From Acestrorhynchus altus (lineage: Eukaryota; Chordata; Actinopteri; Characiformes; Acestrorhynchidae): a stretch of 64,000 nt of DNA. Below the pieces are notes generated by a model, which was not told the origin of the DNA, ran no database searches, and saw nothing but the letters and a program-made list of their open reading frames with translations. The stretch covers positions 22,138,103 to 22,202,102 of the forward strand of contig CM067519.1 in the NCBI GenBank assembly GCA_034509495.1, in the 5' to 3' direction. Numbering within the stretch: position 1 is the stretch's first letter; each line of letters begins with the position of its first letter. Made by a program: the position numbers and the translations under genes. This document shows positions 1 through 13,519 of the stretch, in pieces.

Positions 1-142
1 AAAAAGATGTGCAGAGGTACACTGACACAGCCTCGCTCCCTCAGGAAGCGAAGCTACAGTAATCCACCATTAGGTCCAAGTCTTTTAATGCTGCACGAGA
101 AAAGTGCACAGGAGTAGAGCCACAAAAAGAGCTCCTAAAGCT
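1..142 (-). other. grin3a: Start of grin3a 3' UTR, incomplete
   Basis: This sequence follows the TAG stop of grin3a on the minus strand and runs to the window edge. No AATAAA polyadenylation signal is visible on the minus strand here, so the transcript end lies outside the window. Confidence 0.7.
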
Positions 143-479
143 CTAGGGCTCACTTGCCATTTTTGTTTGCTGATACTGCTCCAGTTCTTTTTTCTTCTTC
201 ATGGCTAGCTGCAGCTGCTGCTTGATGATCTGGATCTGTGACTCCAGGTCCGTCAGCTCCTGCACTATGGGGTTGCGTGCCAGGCCCAGCAAGTCTGTTT
301 TCCCGTTGGATGTGGCCTGCAAGGGAAGCTGTCTTTTCACCTGCGGGGGAGCAAGCTCTTTGCACTGTAAACACTCCAAGTCGTTCTGCTGACCCTCCTG
401 GTTGGATGGGTGCTGCCGAGTGCAGATGGAGTTCTCTGAAGTGCTCCACAGTGGCTGCTGGTTATTTCCGATGTTGCAC
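143..479 (-). CDS. grin3a: grin3a exon 9, cytoplasmic tail and stop
   Basis: The exon encodes residues 1016-1126. The acceptor is a pyrimidine-rich tract ending TTAAAAG before base 479, and the first base completes an arginine split across intron 8. The tail starts CNIGNNQQPLWSTSEN, resembling the matching part of mammalian GluN3A, and contains an EGQ(Q)N segment also seen there. The last 40 residues (VQELTDLESQIQ onward) are rich in spaced leucine, isoleucine and glutamine and look like a coiled coil, the most conserved part of the distal tail. The stop is TAG at 143-145. The middle of the exon is poorly conserved, so its reading rests on frame continuity and the flanking matches. Confidence 0.92.
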
Positions 480-3400
480 CTTTTAACAGGGGTAAGAAAT
501 GAAAGGATGTGTTAGAAGCAACGCTGCAATTCCTGACGCCCACAAGCATAAACCCCTAGAAGGAGAGTTATTACTTTTGCTCTGCTGTATAAATATAATT
601 ACATAATAATGTATTTAATTACAAAGTGAATGACAACGACAGTACTTTTAATTAAAACACTAAAAATGGCCCTGCGAAAGAACCCCAACTTTTGGAATCA
701 CTCATGAAGAACCATCGTTTCTTTCGATATCTTTACATCAAGTAACGTTTCTTCATACTCAGACTCCCACATCTCTGTTATACACAACATGGACAAAATT
801 ATTGGAACACTTGTTCATTCGCTGTTCCTTCCAGATCCTGGACAGGAGTAACTGTCTCTACTGTGGATTTTGGAGTACTGCTGTGAGCATTCAGCAAACA
901 AGAGCATAAGTGAGGTAAAGGATGTTGGATGATCACCACCACACCTCATCCCCAACTCCCCAGCTCATTCCAAAAAGTATTAGATGGGGCGCCATCATTC
1001 CAGAGAACACAGTTCCACTGCACCACAGCTCAATGCTCGGGGCCTGTATATTCCTCTAACCCAGTGTTTCCCAACACAGGTTCTGAAGGCCCTACCCTAC
1101 ATATTTTAGAGCTTTCTGCTCCCACCACACCTGATTCAACTAATCCTCTCATTAACAAGTCCTTCATAATTGCTAAAACGTGCAGGGAAGGCATACCTCT
1201 AGGACCAGGGTTGAGAAACACTGGCATCAGGCCAATAGATTTATCTGCTCCAGGGATTCATATTCTATTGGCAACGCTTCTCAACATAGACTAAAGTGGA
1301 CATCTCTGTTCCTGACAGCATTTGTTAGAAGGGGCGTCTACAAACATTTGAGGATATACTGTAGTTTATCTCCAACTTGGTGTTTTATGGAACCAAAATC
1401 TGGAACTGCCAATTACCCAACCCCGTTAGGACACTCCCCCATCACACACAATGCTCCTGACACTAGGAGGGTGAAGACAAGCACATACTGTATCTCCTCC
1501 GATACACGTGAATCCAGCCACCACCTCTTTTCCAACTGCTGCCATTGTATCATTGCTGGCTAGCCAACATGCTCGGAGGAAAGCAATGGGTCCCCAGCTC
1601 CGATACAATGGTTAGCAGATGCCTGTGCTGACCAGCATCGCATTGGGTGTGATGTGAGGAGAAACTTCCATCTACCCACCCAGAGATAGCATGGCCAATG
1701 ATCTAAGGATTACAGGTGTGAATCCTGGGTCATGCTGCATGCCAGAGAGCAAGCTTGCCCATGCTCTCTCTCAGACTCTGCCGATGGCAGGCAGCATGGC
1801 CCAGGATTTCCACCTGCAATTGTTGGATCACAGTGCTAGCTCTGAGTCTCTGAGCCAATTGGCAAAGTTAAGGTTGTCTTGAATGTATCTCTTCAGAATT
1901 GTCTGGTTGAGGAGGACTCTGCCTCAATAAGGGTCCTTAAGCAGCTGTTCTGAAAGTTCTCTTATTATATGCCATTCGACATTTGGACTTTGAAATGCAG
2001 ACAAACTGGCATTCAGGAGAGCATGACCCAGTAATTAGATTTTTACCTGGTAATCTATCCAAATTAGTGGGCAGACAAACTCCAGACAGTCTGAAATTGA
2101 TTCTGGCATGAACTCAACATCTATTATCAAAATACCACAGAGAACACTGCATTCTGTTTGCTGCTGGCATTCATATGGTTCATGCACAAGCAGAACAGTG
2201 ATTGTCCTGTCCTTGCATTAGGATTTTCTGTAAAGGTGGTGTACTGACCACAATCATTAGAACATATCTCAGTGTAAAACCCGGACCACTCCGATTGGCT
2301 TTGGGGTTAATTAGTGGGGAGTTTAATGTTTTCCAGTACATGCTGTGCCATAATTAACTCCTTACCTTTTTTCTGGTTTCGCAACAGTTGCTAATTTGTC
2401 TTCGCTGAAAGTCGGGTTAAGTGCTCGATGTAATCTCTGAGGGGACAATCATATTATGTGTAATAAAAGGAAATGAAGAAACACCACTTAGGAACATGCT
2501 AATGTGGTTACCTTTTACCCACTCAGTGTTCCCTTAATGCTGTAATACATCAGTGGAGCACAATGAGATTAGAGATAATACTCAACAGAAGGACTCACTT
2601 GACTTGTATGAAGCCAGTACTTGTACTGTGGCTTGTTCTGCATTTTGGGGATCACCCAGCGATGGACAATGTGTTCAGCAATGGTGGTGAGCAGCGACAA
2701 GGCGACTCCCACACAGAGCATTACAAATAACCCTGAGAAGTGTTTGATCCCCATCTGCAAAGTCTGGAAATCATCAAATACTCATTACATTATCCTGGAA
2801 GACACACGTGGACCCAAGAGCTCCAAACTCAGCATCACAGGAGTAGGGCTGAATGTACTTACCTCTGTGACGGCAAAACTTCTTTTACCGCAGGGCACCA
2901 CTTTGTACCATTTATCATGAAGCATGTCCATAAATCCATCTGACTTGTACTGACTGACCAACTCGGAGATGTTTGAAGTCAGAGGGGAATTCTGTTTGAG
3001 ACCAATGCCGTATCCTGTGAATTAAATGATTTGAAGGATGCTGGGTTATATAAACAGCAACACAAAGATCCAAACAAATCAACAAAATAATGTTTACACA
3101 TTTGTATGCTACTGTTTTTATTGATCACATGATCCAATAGCCAGTATCTGTTCAGTACTAGCAGTGACAAAAAAAAAAAATTAAATAACTCAACCTTGTT
3201 CAGTCAAAAATTCTCCAAACCCACATATTAACTCTCAAAAAACCTTAATAAATGAGCTGCAGATTACACTGTTGTGTTGTGTAAGATGTTTAACCTATGC
3301 TCCTCCTGCATGTTCGAACTCCTCCAATCACATGACATCTCAGGCTTTGGTAATGGAGTGCTGAGCCTTACTGTGATTAGAACTTCTGTTTTCCTCACAC

Positions 3401-6400
3401 TTGGCAAGCAGCAGTTAGACAGTAGGGCCACTTGTGAAGAGACAGGTGATCGTAAGTTTAAATCCCATTGGCACCACAGTTCTCCATGATCAGTGTTTGA
3501 GAATAGGAAGGAATAAACAGTCAGCAAATTCAGGGAAATGAAACATCTTAATGGCATTTAATACATTTCATCTGCAGCTCATTTACTAATGTTTTTGAGG
3601 ATCAACTCAATACGTACTGTTGAACACACAGAGATACAGAACTAAGAATGTGAGTTAGGAGAAATTGTGCTCAAAATGAGTTAAATAAAAAAATACTGCA
3701 GAAACCATTACATTTTTACAGCGTAAAGGCTGTTTCCACCAAAAACACTTGTCGATAGGCGATGAGTTCTTTCAGAGATTAAACATTGAGAGCATGTACA
3801 CAAAGATCTATTGCATATTAACCAAGTTTGAACAGATCTTGGAATTACAATATGAATGCCAGCTAGAGAGCTGTGATTGGTGGGGAGAGCATTATGTCAA
3901 CCATGATAAATTCTAACATTAGAGCAGAGGGCAAGTACAATTTTTTTGTATATTTGCCTTCTGATAAATTATGTTTGCTGTGAAAGGCTTCATAAGTATA
4001 GGCAAACAAATCTGACTTGACAATTGTTCACATTAAAATTCATGCTGGGGTTGTGATAACAGTAGGCATCTAGAAATACAGTTGTTTTAGGGCTGACCCA
4101 AACAGCATAGGCTCGAGAAACTCTCATTACCATCTCATAACCATCCTTGAAACAGGTAATATTTATTTATCTTTCAGCCATTACTTAAGTATGCATGTTG
4201 CTGCAATTCAAAATATATCCAAAAGACACCAGAAGTACTTACTGGGTATATCGGTGATGGTGCAAAAGAACTGAAATCAGTTGTGAACTGACTGAGCCTC
4301 GTGGTTTATCAGTCTCTTATCACAATTTCTTCACTTTGGAAAGCATGCAGTTTGATGCACCCTGGGGTGAGCTGAGGCAGTCTTGATATGAATCTGTGAT
4401 GCATTTGATACGTCCTATGTTGTCTTTTTGTCTTAGCTGTCCTGCTTAGTGTTCTATAGTTACTGTATTTATTGGCCCATATTAGTAATTGTAATATGGT
4501 TTGACATTCAGTCGATGACATATGTTGATAGAACTATAGGCTACTTCAATATACAAGGTATGGCACTGAATCATAATGCAAGCCAGACATTATGATGTTC
4601 AGGACATTGCCTTGAGGTAATTTTCTCTGATTGGGACGTACTGAATTTTAATTAATTACCCCAGTATGCTCATTTCTACACTATACACTGCAGACCAGTT
4701 CCCTGTTCTTCTGTGGCATCGGCATTTACACTCATGGTGAAAGAAAAAGGTTGTAGCCAGAAGGACATTGTGGGATTGCAATACTATTGGGAAGGAAGAT
4801 AAAGCTTATCAGGGACAATCAATGATAACATTTTAGACTGATATGAGCCATATCTATCGAGATACACATCGAGTAGTGTCTCTCAGTATGGCGTTGGGTT
4901 TATCGCAACATACCAGACGTCTCAGCACGGACTTGTAGAGGTTCCTAATGGAACTGCGAGCTCTTGAGATAGCAGCAGTATGTGGATGAGAGTTGTCCTG
5001 TTGGAATAGCGCAGTGGAAATGCAGGACCTCATTAAGGTAACACTGGTCTCAAAGGTGGTCTGGCATTGTACAACAGTGCACCCCACACCATGACACCAG
5101 GCTTCCTGGATCTTTGACACGTGACAACAAACCACTGGTCTTGACTCTGACCACGGTGCCTCCACACGTAGATTCATTGCTCATCTCCACCAAGACAAAA
5201 GCAGGTCTCATAACTGAAGATGACCTGCTGATATTCTGTCCATGACAGTCTGAGTGCAACTATTGTTTCAGAAAGTGTTTGGTTTTTGCTATGTCTGCAC
5301 GTTTTATTTTATCCTATTAAGCCTATACTTTCTCTGTCTTATGAAACAATGTGATGAATATTGAAGGAACTGAATAATGAACAGAGGAACCAATATCAAC
5401 GTTATGAACAAATACTTAAGTATTCAAACTATTCAGGCCAGCCCACAAAACTGGAGGAAATGATACCATTGACCCAAGAGTTTACATAAATGATAAAACA
5501 CTGCAGTTCTGAATCATATTCTTGGCTTTTTTCTGTCTTCTTATAGGAGTGCAGAGGACTAGAGTCCACTCACAAGTACGTACAAATTTAACATAAACGA
5601 GGAAAAACACTGATTTACTTGCCTTCGATTGCAAATGGCTTCCCCACTGTGAGAGTTTTGCAGTCAGCATCAATGGACACTTCATAGTCTAAGAGGGCTT
5701 TGTCCATGATAAAAGCATCTAGTTTTTGAGGATCAGCTCTGAAATTACATAGGAAACATGGCCATTACACGCAGACAGTTTACTGCTTTAGAAAAGCTTG
5801 TGCAGCTGCTTTAAGCATTGATCTCTCAATACGAGTGCACTATCAAATAGGCATGCTGTGCTGTTTTAATGTACATCTGTGATTACGGGAAACATCGAAA
5901 TGCTCTTTGACAAACAGTGTTAGCTTTATACATCTGCTCAATGAAATGTCCACATGGCTTGATGGTAAAGAGGATTATGTAGGGGGCAAGCCAGGTTTCT
6001 CAGAAGCAGGTATGTAGGAATTTATCCTGTGCAAGTTCAATGCATGTTATCTTGGAAACACAGGTTGCAGCTGGAATTTTAGGAAAGACCTGCATCACAC
6101 AAAAGGAAAAAGGAGTTCTGAACTCCTTGATGGTTGTAATGTCGCAACATTTTGGAAGCACATAGTATGACTTGAGCCAGAATCTCCATGCAAAGCTTGT
6201 GAAAGGTGAAAAGGGCACGCTGAGAATCATCCATACTAAAACAGAATGCCAAAGCATTCAGGAAAACTTGGAATTCTGAAGACAAACTGAGGGAAGCTGG
6301 GAAACTGCAGTCTGTGCACCCTATGTGTATTATAATGCAATATGTAAGGTTTATAGCTGTTCCTAAGTAGGTACTATCCAGTAGTGGTGTCATATATAAT

Positions 6401-9400
6401 ACTAACGTGACATGCAGGACATGGTGGAGGACAACTTTACAACATTCAGCACATCTCATGGCTGATGCTGTGATCTATATCCCTTTGCTGTAATGATTAT
6501 GACTCACTTAAGATGGTCTATTCCATCGGGGGTTGTAGGAACATTATATCGCCTCATATATTCGTGCATCTCTGGAAAGCTTTTTTTCACGTAATCCTCA
6601 GCACTGCTCTCCCGCACAGTCCCAAATCGGAAGCCCTGTGATGGATGGTGGAGCTTAAAGAAGAGAACCATTACCATTAGTACCACCAACATTTCTGACC
6701 TTAAAAGGTATGAAAGTGTGTCCAATCCACCCTTGAGTGATTTCGAAATCATTTTGGGAAGGAAAGCAACGCACTTACCTTCGGATCGTGAATACCTGAG
6801 AGCTGCTCGTAGGTTTTCTCTCCAACCATTACGGCAGCGAGATTGGCTGTGTACGTAGACAGACAAAACAGACAGAATATGGCCCAAAGGTTCATGAGAA
6901 ATCGGCCTGTCCAGCACTTTGGCGGCTTAATGGCGGCTGTCCTTCCGAACAAGATGGCATAGCAAACGTTAAGTGCTGAGGAGAAGGAAAAGACTCTGTC
7001 CCTGTTCCTTCCCTTCGGGGTCATCCCAAATGGGCTCTTCCACTCATACAGGGTCAGGAATACAGCAGTCACATGCAGGGACACGAATATTCCAAGCCAC
7101 ATACTCCAGTGCAGGGGCCACATGAAGGCTCCGATTGGGGCAGCTGTGTCTCTAGTCCTGACCAGGATGCCCAGGCTGGTGGAGAAGAATGGGCTGGTGA
7201 AGTCGATCACCTGGCTGCGGGCTGAGTTGATGCTGAAGGAGGTGACTGCCAGGTGTGCTGCCCCACTCATGAGGTCCCCCACCAAACCCGTCCAGCGGCC
7301 ATTTTTGTAAGCTCCGTATTTTCCGTCCCCAACAATGTAGAGGTCAAAATCAAACCCCATGTCCTCGGCTAGCTTTTCCAGTAAGTCAATGCAGTAGCCA
7401 TAGCAGCACTTCTTCAGCTCCATGGGCACGGTGTCATTGCCCCCTTGAAGGCCCTGAAATAGGCTCTCTAAGAGCGCTGTATTGTTTGTTAGTGGATCGA
7501 GGCAAAGCTGCCCTGCGGGGCACTGGCCGTCCTCATCCACTTCACGGGTAAACACAAAAGGATGCTCCACCAGGGTGACTACCCGCAAATGCAGCCTTGA
7601 GGAATGCCTCCAGTCGCCCCCAGGGTACGACTGTCTGTTGGAGGACCAAGCTCCGTAGTCCATCACCACTTTCCCCTGCTTCCAGCTACCAAGCCGGGTC
7701 CACATGGGGTTGCCTATAGGGTCATGCTGTAGGTTCCAGATGAAGTGATGACTTTCAGAGACAACAGTAGATTCCTCTCGAACATGAATGTAGCCACTTA
7801 GCCCGTCAAACGAGGTGTTGGCCATAAACCTGGAGCAGAAGACATGATGACAATTTCAGTACACTTTTGGCAAGCCCTTGTCGTTTCACAGTTCAGTTGT
7901 TACTTTTCACCTGTGAGACGGCAGCAGCGGAGGCAGAGCTAACACTTGTTAAATCTGCAATGAGAATGGAGCTGAGTATCTGTAATGAAGCCACTGTGGC
8001 AGTTGGACAGGACAAGTTGGAAAGCTGCTTGACACTGTGCATCTTGAGTGGCTCCAATTGACATTCGGCTTCTTTGAGGGTGTCAGCTACCTGCATAGTG
8101 TCATGCACTACAGCTCCTTCTGTCTCCTTGCTATGATAATACTTTCCATCTACCAGGCTGAGCTTTTTCGTCTCCTCTGGGTTTATCCATATAAAGCACA
8201 TTTTGACCTCCATCACATCTTTCTCCTTTTAGATGTAGAGGAAGATCTTTAGGGGACATACAGATGTCTTTCAAAGGTGGCCAAAAACCATTACATCTGT
8301 AATGTCATGCTTTTACATTACCATACCTCCATTTACATTTACATTTACATTCACGGCATTTAGCAGACGCCCTTATCCAGAGTGACTTACCAAAGTACCT
8401 CCACCTAACCAAGAAATGTGAAACATCTAATGCTACCCTATATATAAACTGAAAGCATACACACTGTTTTGCCAGCATATCAAAACCTTTTTCCTGTCGA
8501 GTAAAAAAAATCTTCAGATCTTTCCTACAATGTGTTTATTTTAAAATCTACATCTCAGGAAAGGCCATGGGCAAAATGTGATTCTGTTCAGTCCTTCGAG
8601 ATAGCCTTGTGTCAGAATAGCACTTATCTTGCCTGTTGTCATGACAGGACATGGTCAGCCGTTTTATATTCCGCCAAGTTGTTTGTGATATGTATGGAAA
8701 ACTGCCAGCAGGCTCCAGACGTTGCCCAAGGCATTTCATAACAGTGTGTGTTCATATTTCAAACTGTGAAGTAAGGCTGTTGTTTGTCTATAATATTATG
8801 GCACGTGTTTCATTTCTGATACAAGATTATGTTTATAAACATGGAATTTGTGAAAACCAATCTAGCTTTGTTACTAGCTGACAAGTATTTTATTAGGGCC
8901 AAAACCACCTCTCCATAGAAATCGGCCCACCTTTTATGCCTGTAACCTAGCAACGACCAGAAGACGTACGAGTCATTTTTGAACCGTACACTGTTCAGCC
9001 ATAAAATGAACATTACACTTGTTTCTACATTCACTTCTCAGGTCCTCTTACCATACAGGAGCATTCAGTAGTTCATTCTCAGCACTGCAGTAACATTGAC
9101 ATGGTGGCCGTGTGTGTCGTGTGTGACCCAGAAGGCTCTACACTGGCAAGAAACGTACGATGTGATAGTTGACAGTTTAATATATAAATGCAATTTTATG
9201 AAAGCTGTCGTAGCATTTTGATGCTTGAATATAATTCAAATGATGTAAAACTTTTTTGTGTGTTTTTTGCTTTCACACTGATGCTATATTAAATGGAAAT
9301 TTAATTTTAATAAAATTCTAAAACTGTAATAAATGCTTTCCTTCAGATGTAGGTCTACTCCAACAGCTTTAAGCAGAAACTAATGGATGAAAAAAGGTTC

Positions 9401-12400
9401 CTAGGTATGTTATGAATAAGCACAAACCGGTACAGGAGGAATACAGATGGATTGGTGTGAATTTGCGACAACCGGCGTAAAGGGGCCAGTAGTATAAAAT
9501 TTCTTTTAATCCAGTCAACACTGTACAACCCTGCTATCTAATGTTTAGGGGCTTAAACACAACATTAAATGATCCCGAGTTGGTCAACATGTAAACTATT
9601 GATTAAAAACAATTTAAAATCAATACTGAAATATGTGATATTGTATTTCAAAACATAATATTTCAATACTTATATCAATGTTTTCTTACACCCCTACAAT
9701 CTAATCAACAATAGACTGCAATACGACCCCCAGCTCTGAAATACAGCAGAGTTTTTTTGTGCGTGTAATAAATATTCAAACGTTCTTATTAATCAGTTTC
9801 TGAAAAAAGGTTCTGAAAGTTTCAGAATGTCTTTCAGATGTGACAGAATGTCTTCTTAGATTTGCTTTCCAAACGATAAGGTTAACTGTTCTTCCAAAAT
9901 CATTTTATTCTTAAACTTTTCTCGTAAGAACAATTCTAAGAACTATTATTCCAAAACAAGTCTTAAATATACCAGAACATACAATAGAAATAACAGACTG
10001 CAGGAGTTTTATAGTTGCAGTTTTAAAGTTAAATAGTTGAGTTGCTAAACTAATTTCTAATGTAATAACATGGAGTTTTTGTTTTCTCTGTTTTCTCCAT
10101 CGTTACATTGTTACTTATTTAATATTAAATAATATTTAATATTAATATTAATTTAATTTTAAGGATTGGTTTGGTCCTGTTTTCCTCAGTTGGACTTAAC
10201 TAAAGGAAAATTATGATAAGCTGTAAAATGGTGCAAGACAATGTTACAAATAGGCTACATAAGAAAAACACAAATAGTGCCTTAAGAATAAGAATAAGAC
10301 TTTCTTAAGAGAATATTTGAGAATGTGTTTGTAGTAGTTTTTATGCATTTTGTAGTGTTTATGTTAAAGAGCGACACAGGTGAAATTACTGAAAACCAGC
10401 TGGTAGCTGTGTGTGTGTGTGTGTGTGTGTTAATGTTATAATGGCTAATGTTATGCTGTTTGGGTAGCGTCTATCCATTAACGTCCCGCACATGATTATG
10501 TTACGACAACCAGCGACCGTTTCTCCAGAACTCGAGAGAAAGGAGGTAGAACTAATAGGCGTCATCATTCTAAGTTTTCTTTTAGGAAATCTTTTGTGAA
10601 TCCAACCTCAAGACTAGAACTGTAGTATAATCACAATAATAAGTTCAAGGTTGTGCAATACTGTGGATTTTGGCACTGGTGCGCTGACCATCCTCTGACC
10701 ACAGCACATCCGTGCCAACATCTCATGGAGATATTGGCTCTCGTTCACCTTTGTATAATTAAAACATACTTAAAGCATAAGCAATTACTTAAACTAAAGA
10801 CTTTTATAAAATGTATCATTGTCATCTGAATGGAAATCAGTAGGTGTTGAGGTTTGATCCTAACTGATGCTCAGATCCTGATCAAAAGGTTATATGTGTT
10901 TTTTTCTGTAGTTAAAGACCTGCTTTATAGGAAATATGAAAATGACATATAACAGTTAATGTTCTCAACCATCATACAGCAAAGCTTAAACTGTTTTTGA
11001 GCCACGATTTCTCAGCACAGAAGCACTGACTCAAACTTCAAACGTAAGACAGCAGAAGTAAGCAAGAGCTTAGGATACACATGAGAAATACCTGGACAGA
11101 TATTTTCCTGAGGTGAGATTTTTCTCCTCAATTGCCATGCAGTTTGTGATGCCAGGGATCAGCGCAAGCTCTGGAGAAACCATGGCAGCCGATCCAACAG
11201 CCCTTGTGACAAGCTCCAAAGCGTCCTGGACGTAGTGGTCCAGCGAGGGCTGGCTCATTCGCCCATGTGCAAGAAGACCCATCGGCAGCCCCTCGGTCCT
11301 TAACTCCTCCACATTTTGGGAATCGCCTAAAATCCAGTGGTAGTCAGGCAGCATCAACCCAAACTTTAATACAGTCGTAAAGATCCTTTTTATGTCCCGG
11401 ATATCACATCCAAAAGTCACGATGGTGGATGTGGAGTCCTTGATGGAGTCCAGGTGACCTTGCAGAGACGTCTGAAAGTCCCCTTTGTTGCTGCTGTTGG
11501 TGGAGATGTTGACGATGGATCCCAGGTGAAATCTGGTGTTGTTGCGGAGCAGGAAGACGAATCTGGATATGTTCAGTTCTTGACACGTCAACAGGCTGAC
11601 ATCATACCAATTATTAATGGCCAGGAGAGAGAAGATTAAGTCGGCCTGAGGAGTCGGGGGATTCTGCATGGCCATCTGGAAATGAAGCAAGTTCTGTTGG
11701 GTGAGAATGAGAGAGAAAATCATTACAGAAAAATGAAGGTAGCTTACACTCTGCCTCAAACCAGCAAGATGTCAAAAACACACTTCAGCAGATTACCTGC
11801 TTATAGACTATATGGAGAAACGTATTGCACATTCCTTGAATTGTGTTGGAGTAACTGTCTCTACTTTCCAGGGATGGCTTTCTACAAGATTCTGTAGCAT
11901 TGCTGTGAGTATTTGATTGCATTCAGCAACAAGGGCGTTAATGAGGTCAGAATGTTGGATAATCACCACCCCACCTCATCTCGACCTCTTCCCAAATATA
12001 TTGGATGGAGTATCATCATTCCAGAGCTCAATGCTGACCTGCTAACCCAGTCCTGACATTAGGCTTTGGTGTCAGTTCGTGTTTATTTGCTCCAGAGAGT
12101 CCTATTCTATTGGTAATACTTACCTACAGGGACTGGATAAGATCTGTGTGTGCATTTGCACATCTATGTCAGTAATGGCTGCGAATTAGAGTGGCTGAAT
12201 GGATTAGAAGGGGTGTCCACAAACATTTGGACATATAGTGCATGCAAAGTAGTGCATGTTGCAGTTAAGCTCATTGTGTTGTACAATATTTGATCAGCAC
12301 TGTCATCTGATGCACTGTAGCTTTCAATCATCAGCCCCATAAATCTTTGACTCTCTGACTCCTGATTAATGGTCAGCTGTATGAAAGCAGTCCATTTTAT

Positions 12401-13303
12401 TTTCATACTCGTTAAAACTCATTGCACTTGACTGTCAGGCTTCTTTCTGTTGAAAGGGAGTTAAGCAGTCACCTGTAATAGCATGCCATAGCTGTACTCT
12501 GTAAACAAGATAAAGTCAGAGCAACTTAAAATGATTACACAACGTTTTTTTTTCAGATAAATTAGTTTTGTTAGACGTTCTGCATCTCAGTTTGGTCATC
12601 AATACATATTGAATTGAGCCACAAAACCATTAGTAAATGAACTGCAGCTGAAACTGATAAATCCTTGTTCTCATTCCTAAATCTGACTGCAGGTTAGAGC
12701 TCCCACTTTCATATGATATTCCCAGACTGGGAGGTTTTCCCAATGGAAAGTTGAGGCCTTCCTGCGGTTTGAAAGTTCGATCTCACCCTTGAAGAGCAGC
12801 AGTTAGACTGTAGGGCCACCCAAGATCAGTGAAATGACAACACATAAAACACAATTCTGAGTCAATTTTACCTTTCTGTTCTTTCTGGGATACAGAAATT
12901 TAAATGGTTCCACAGCTCTAGAGTGGCCCTACAGAGGTCTAACCTGCAGATGGGAATAAACAGTGAACATTTTGAAGGAGAGGAAAACAGACTAACCATC
13001 TCATACATGGTTTAAGTAGCTCCAGCTGTAGCTCATTTACTCATGTGTTTGGGGTTCAACTCAATATCTAATGTTAAATGCAGAACTGAAAATGTGAATT
13101 AGAAGAATTTCAGACTATGCGTTAATCCCAAAATGAACTGTTGACTGTAGAATCAATTATTTCATTTCATTTTAAATTGACCAGATTTCACTCTTTTTTT
13201 TATAATGTGCATTTGATAATGCTTCAATGTTGGGTGAATGATTATACGATACAATAAGGCAAAATGTGACAGTCCTTAAACAGCATTCTAAAATCACAAA
13301 CGG

Positions 13304-13354
<51 letters not shown>

Positions 13355-13363
13355 GTCAATCAG

Positions 13364-13394
<31 letters not shown>

Positions 13395-13395
13395 G

Positions 13396-13427
<32 letters not shown>

Positions 13428-13472
13428 CCAATCAGTAAGTAAATCAAACAATCAATCAATCAATCCAACAAA

Positions 13473-13519
<47 letters not shown>

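Larger units (their letters stand above)
7830..11091. other. grin3a intron 2
   Basis: A 3.26-kb AT-rich intron with donor AG|GTATTT and acceptor CTGCTCCAG. It contains the short fish repeat at 8335-8400, a partial family C repeat near 9060-9150 and a GT microsatellite near 10407. I see nothing else recognisable. Confidence 0.6.

Noticed and set aside
6654..6778. PPP3R2-like intronic gene inside grin3a (known in mammals)
   Set aside because: Intron 3 here is only 125 bp, and no calcineurin-B-like frame was seen in any intron.
11694..11759. 22-codon extension of grin3a exon 2 upstream of its acceptor
   Set aside because: The CTCACCCAACAG acceptor joins exon 1 in frame exactly where the family sequence resumes; the extension is intron that happens to be open.
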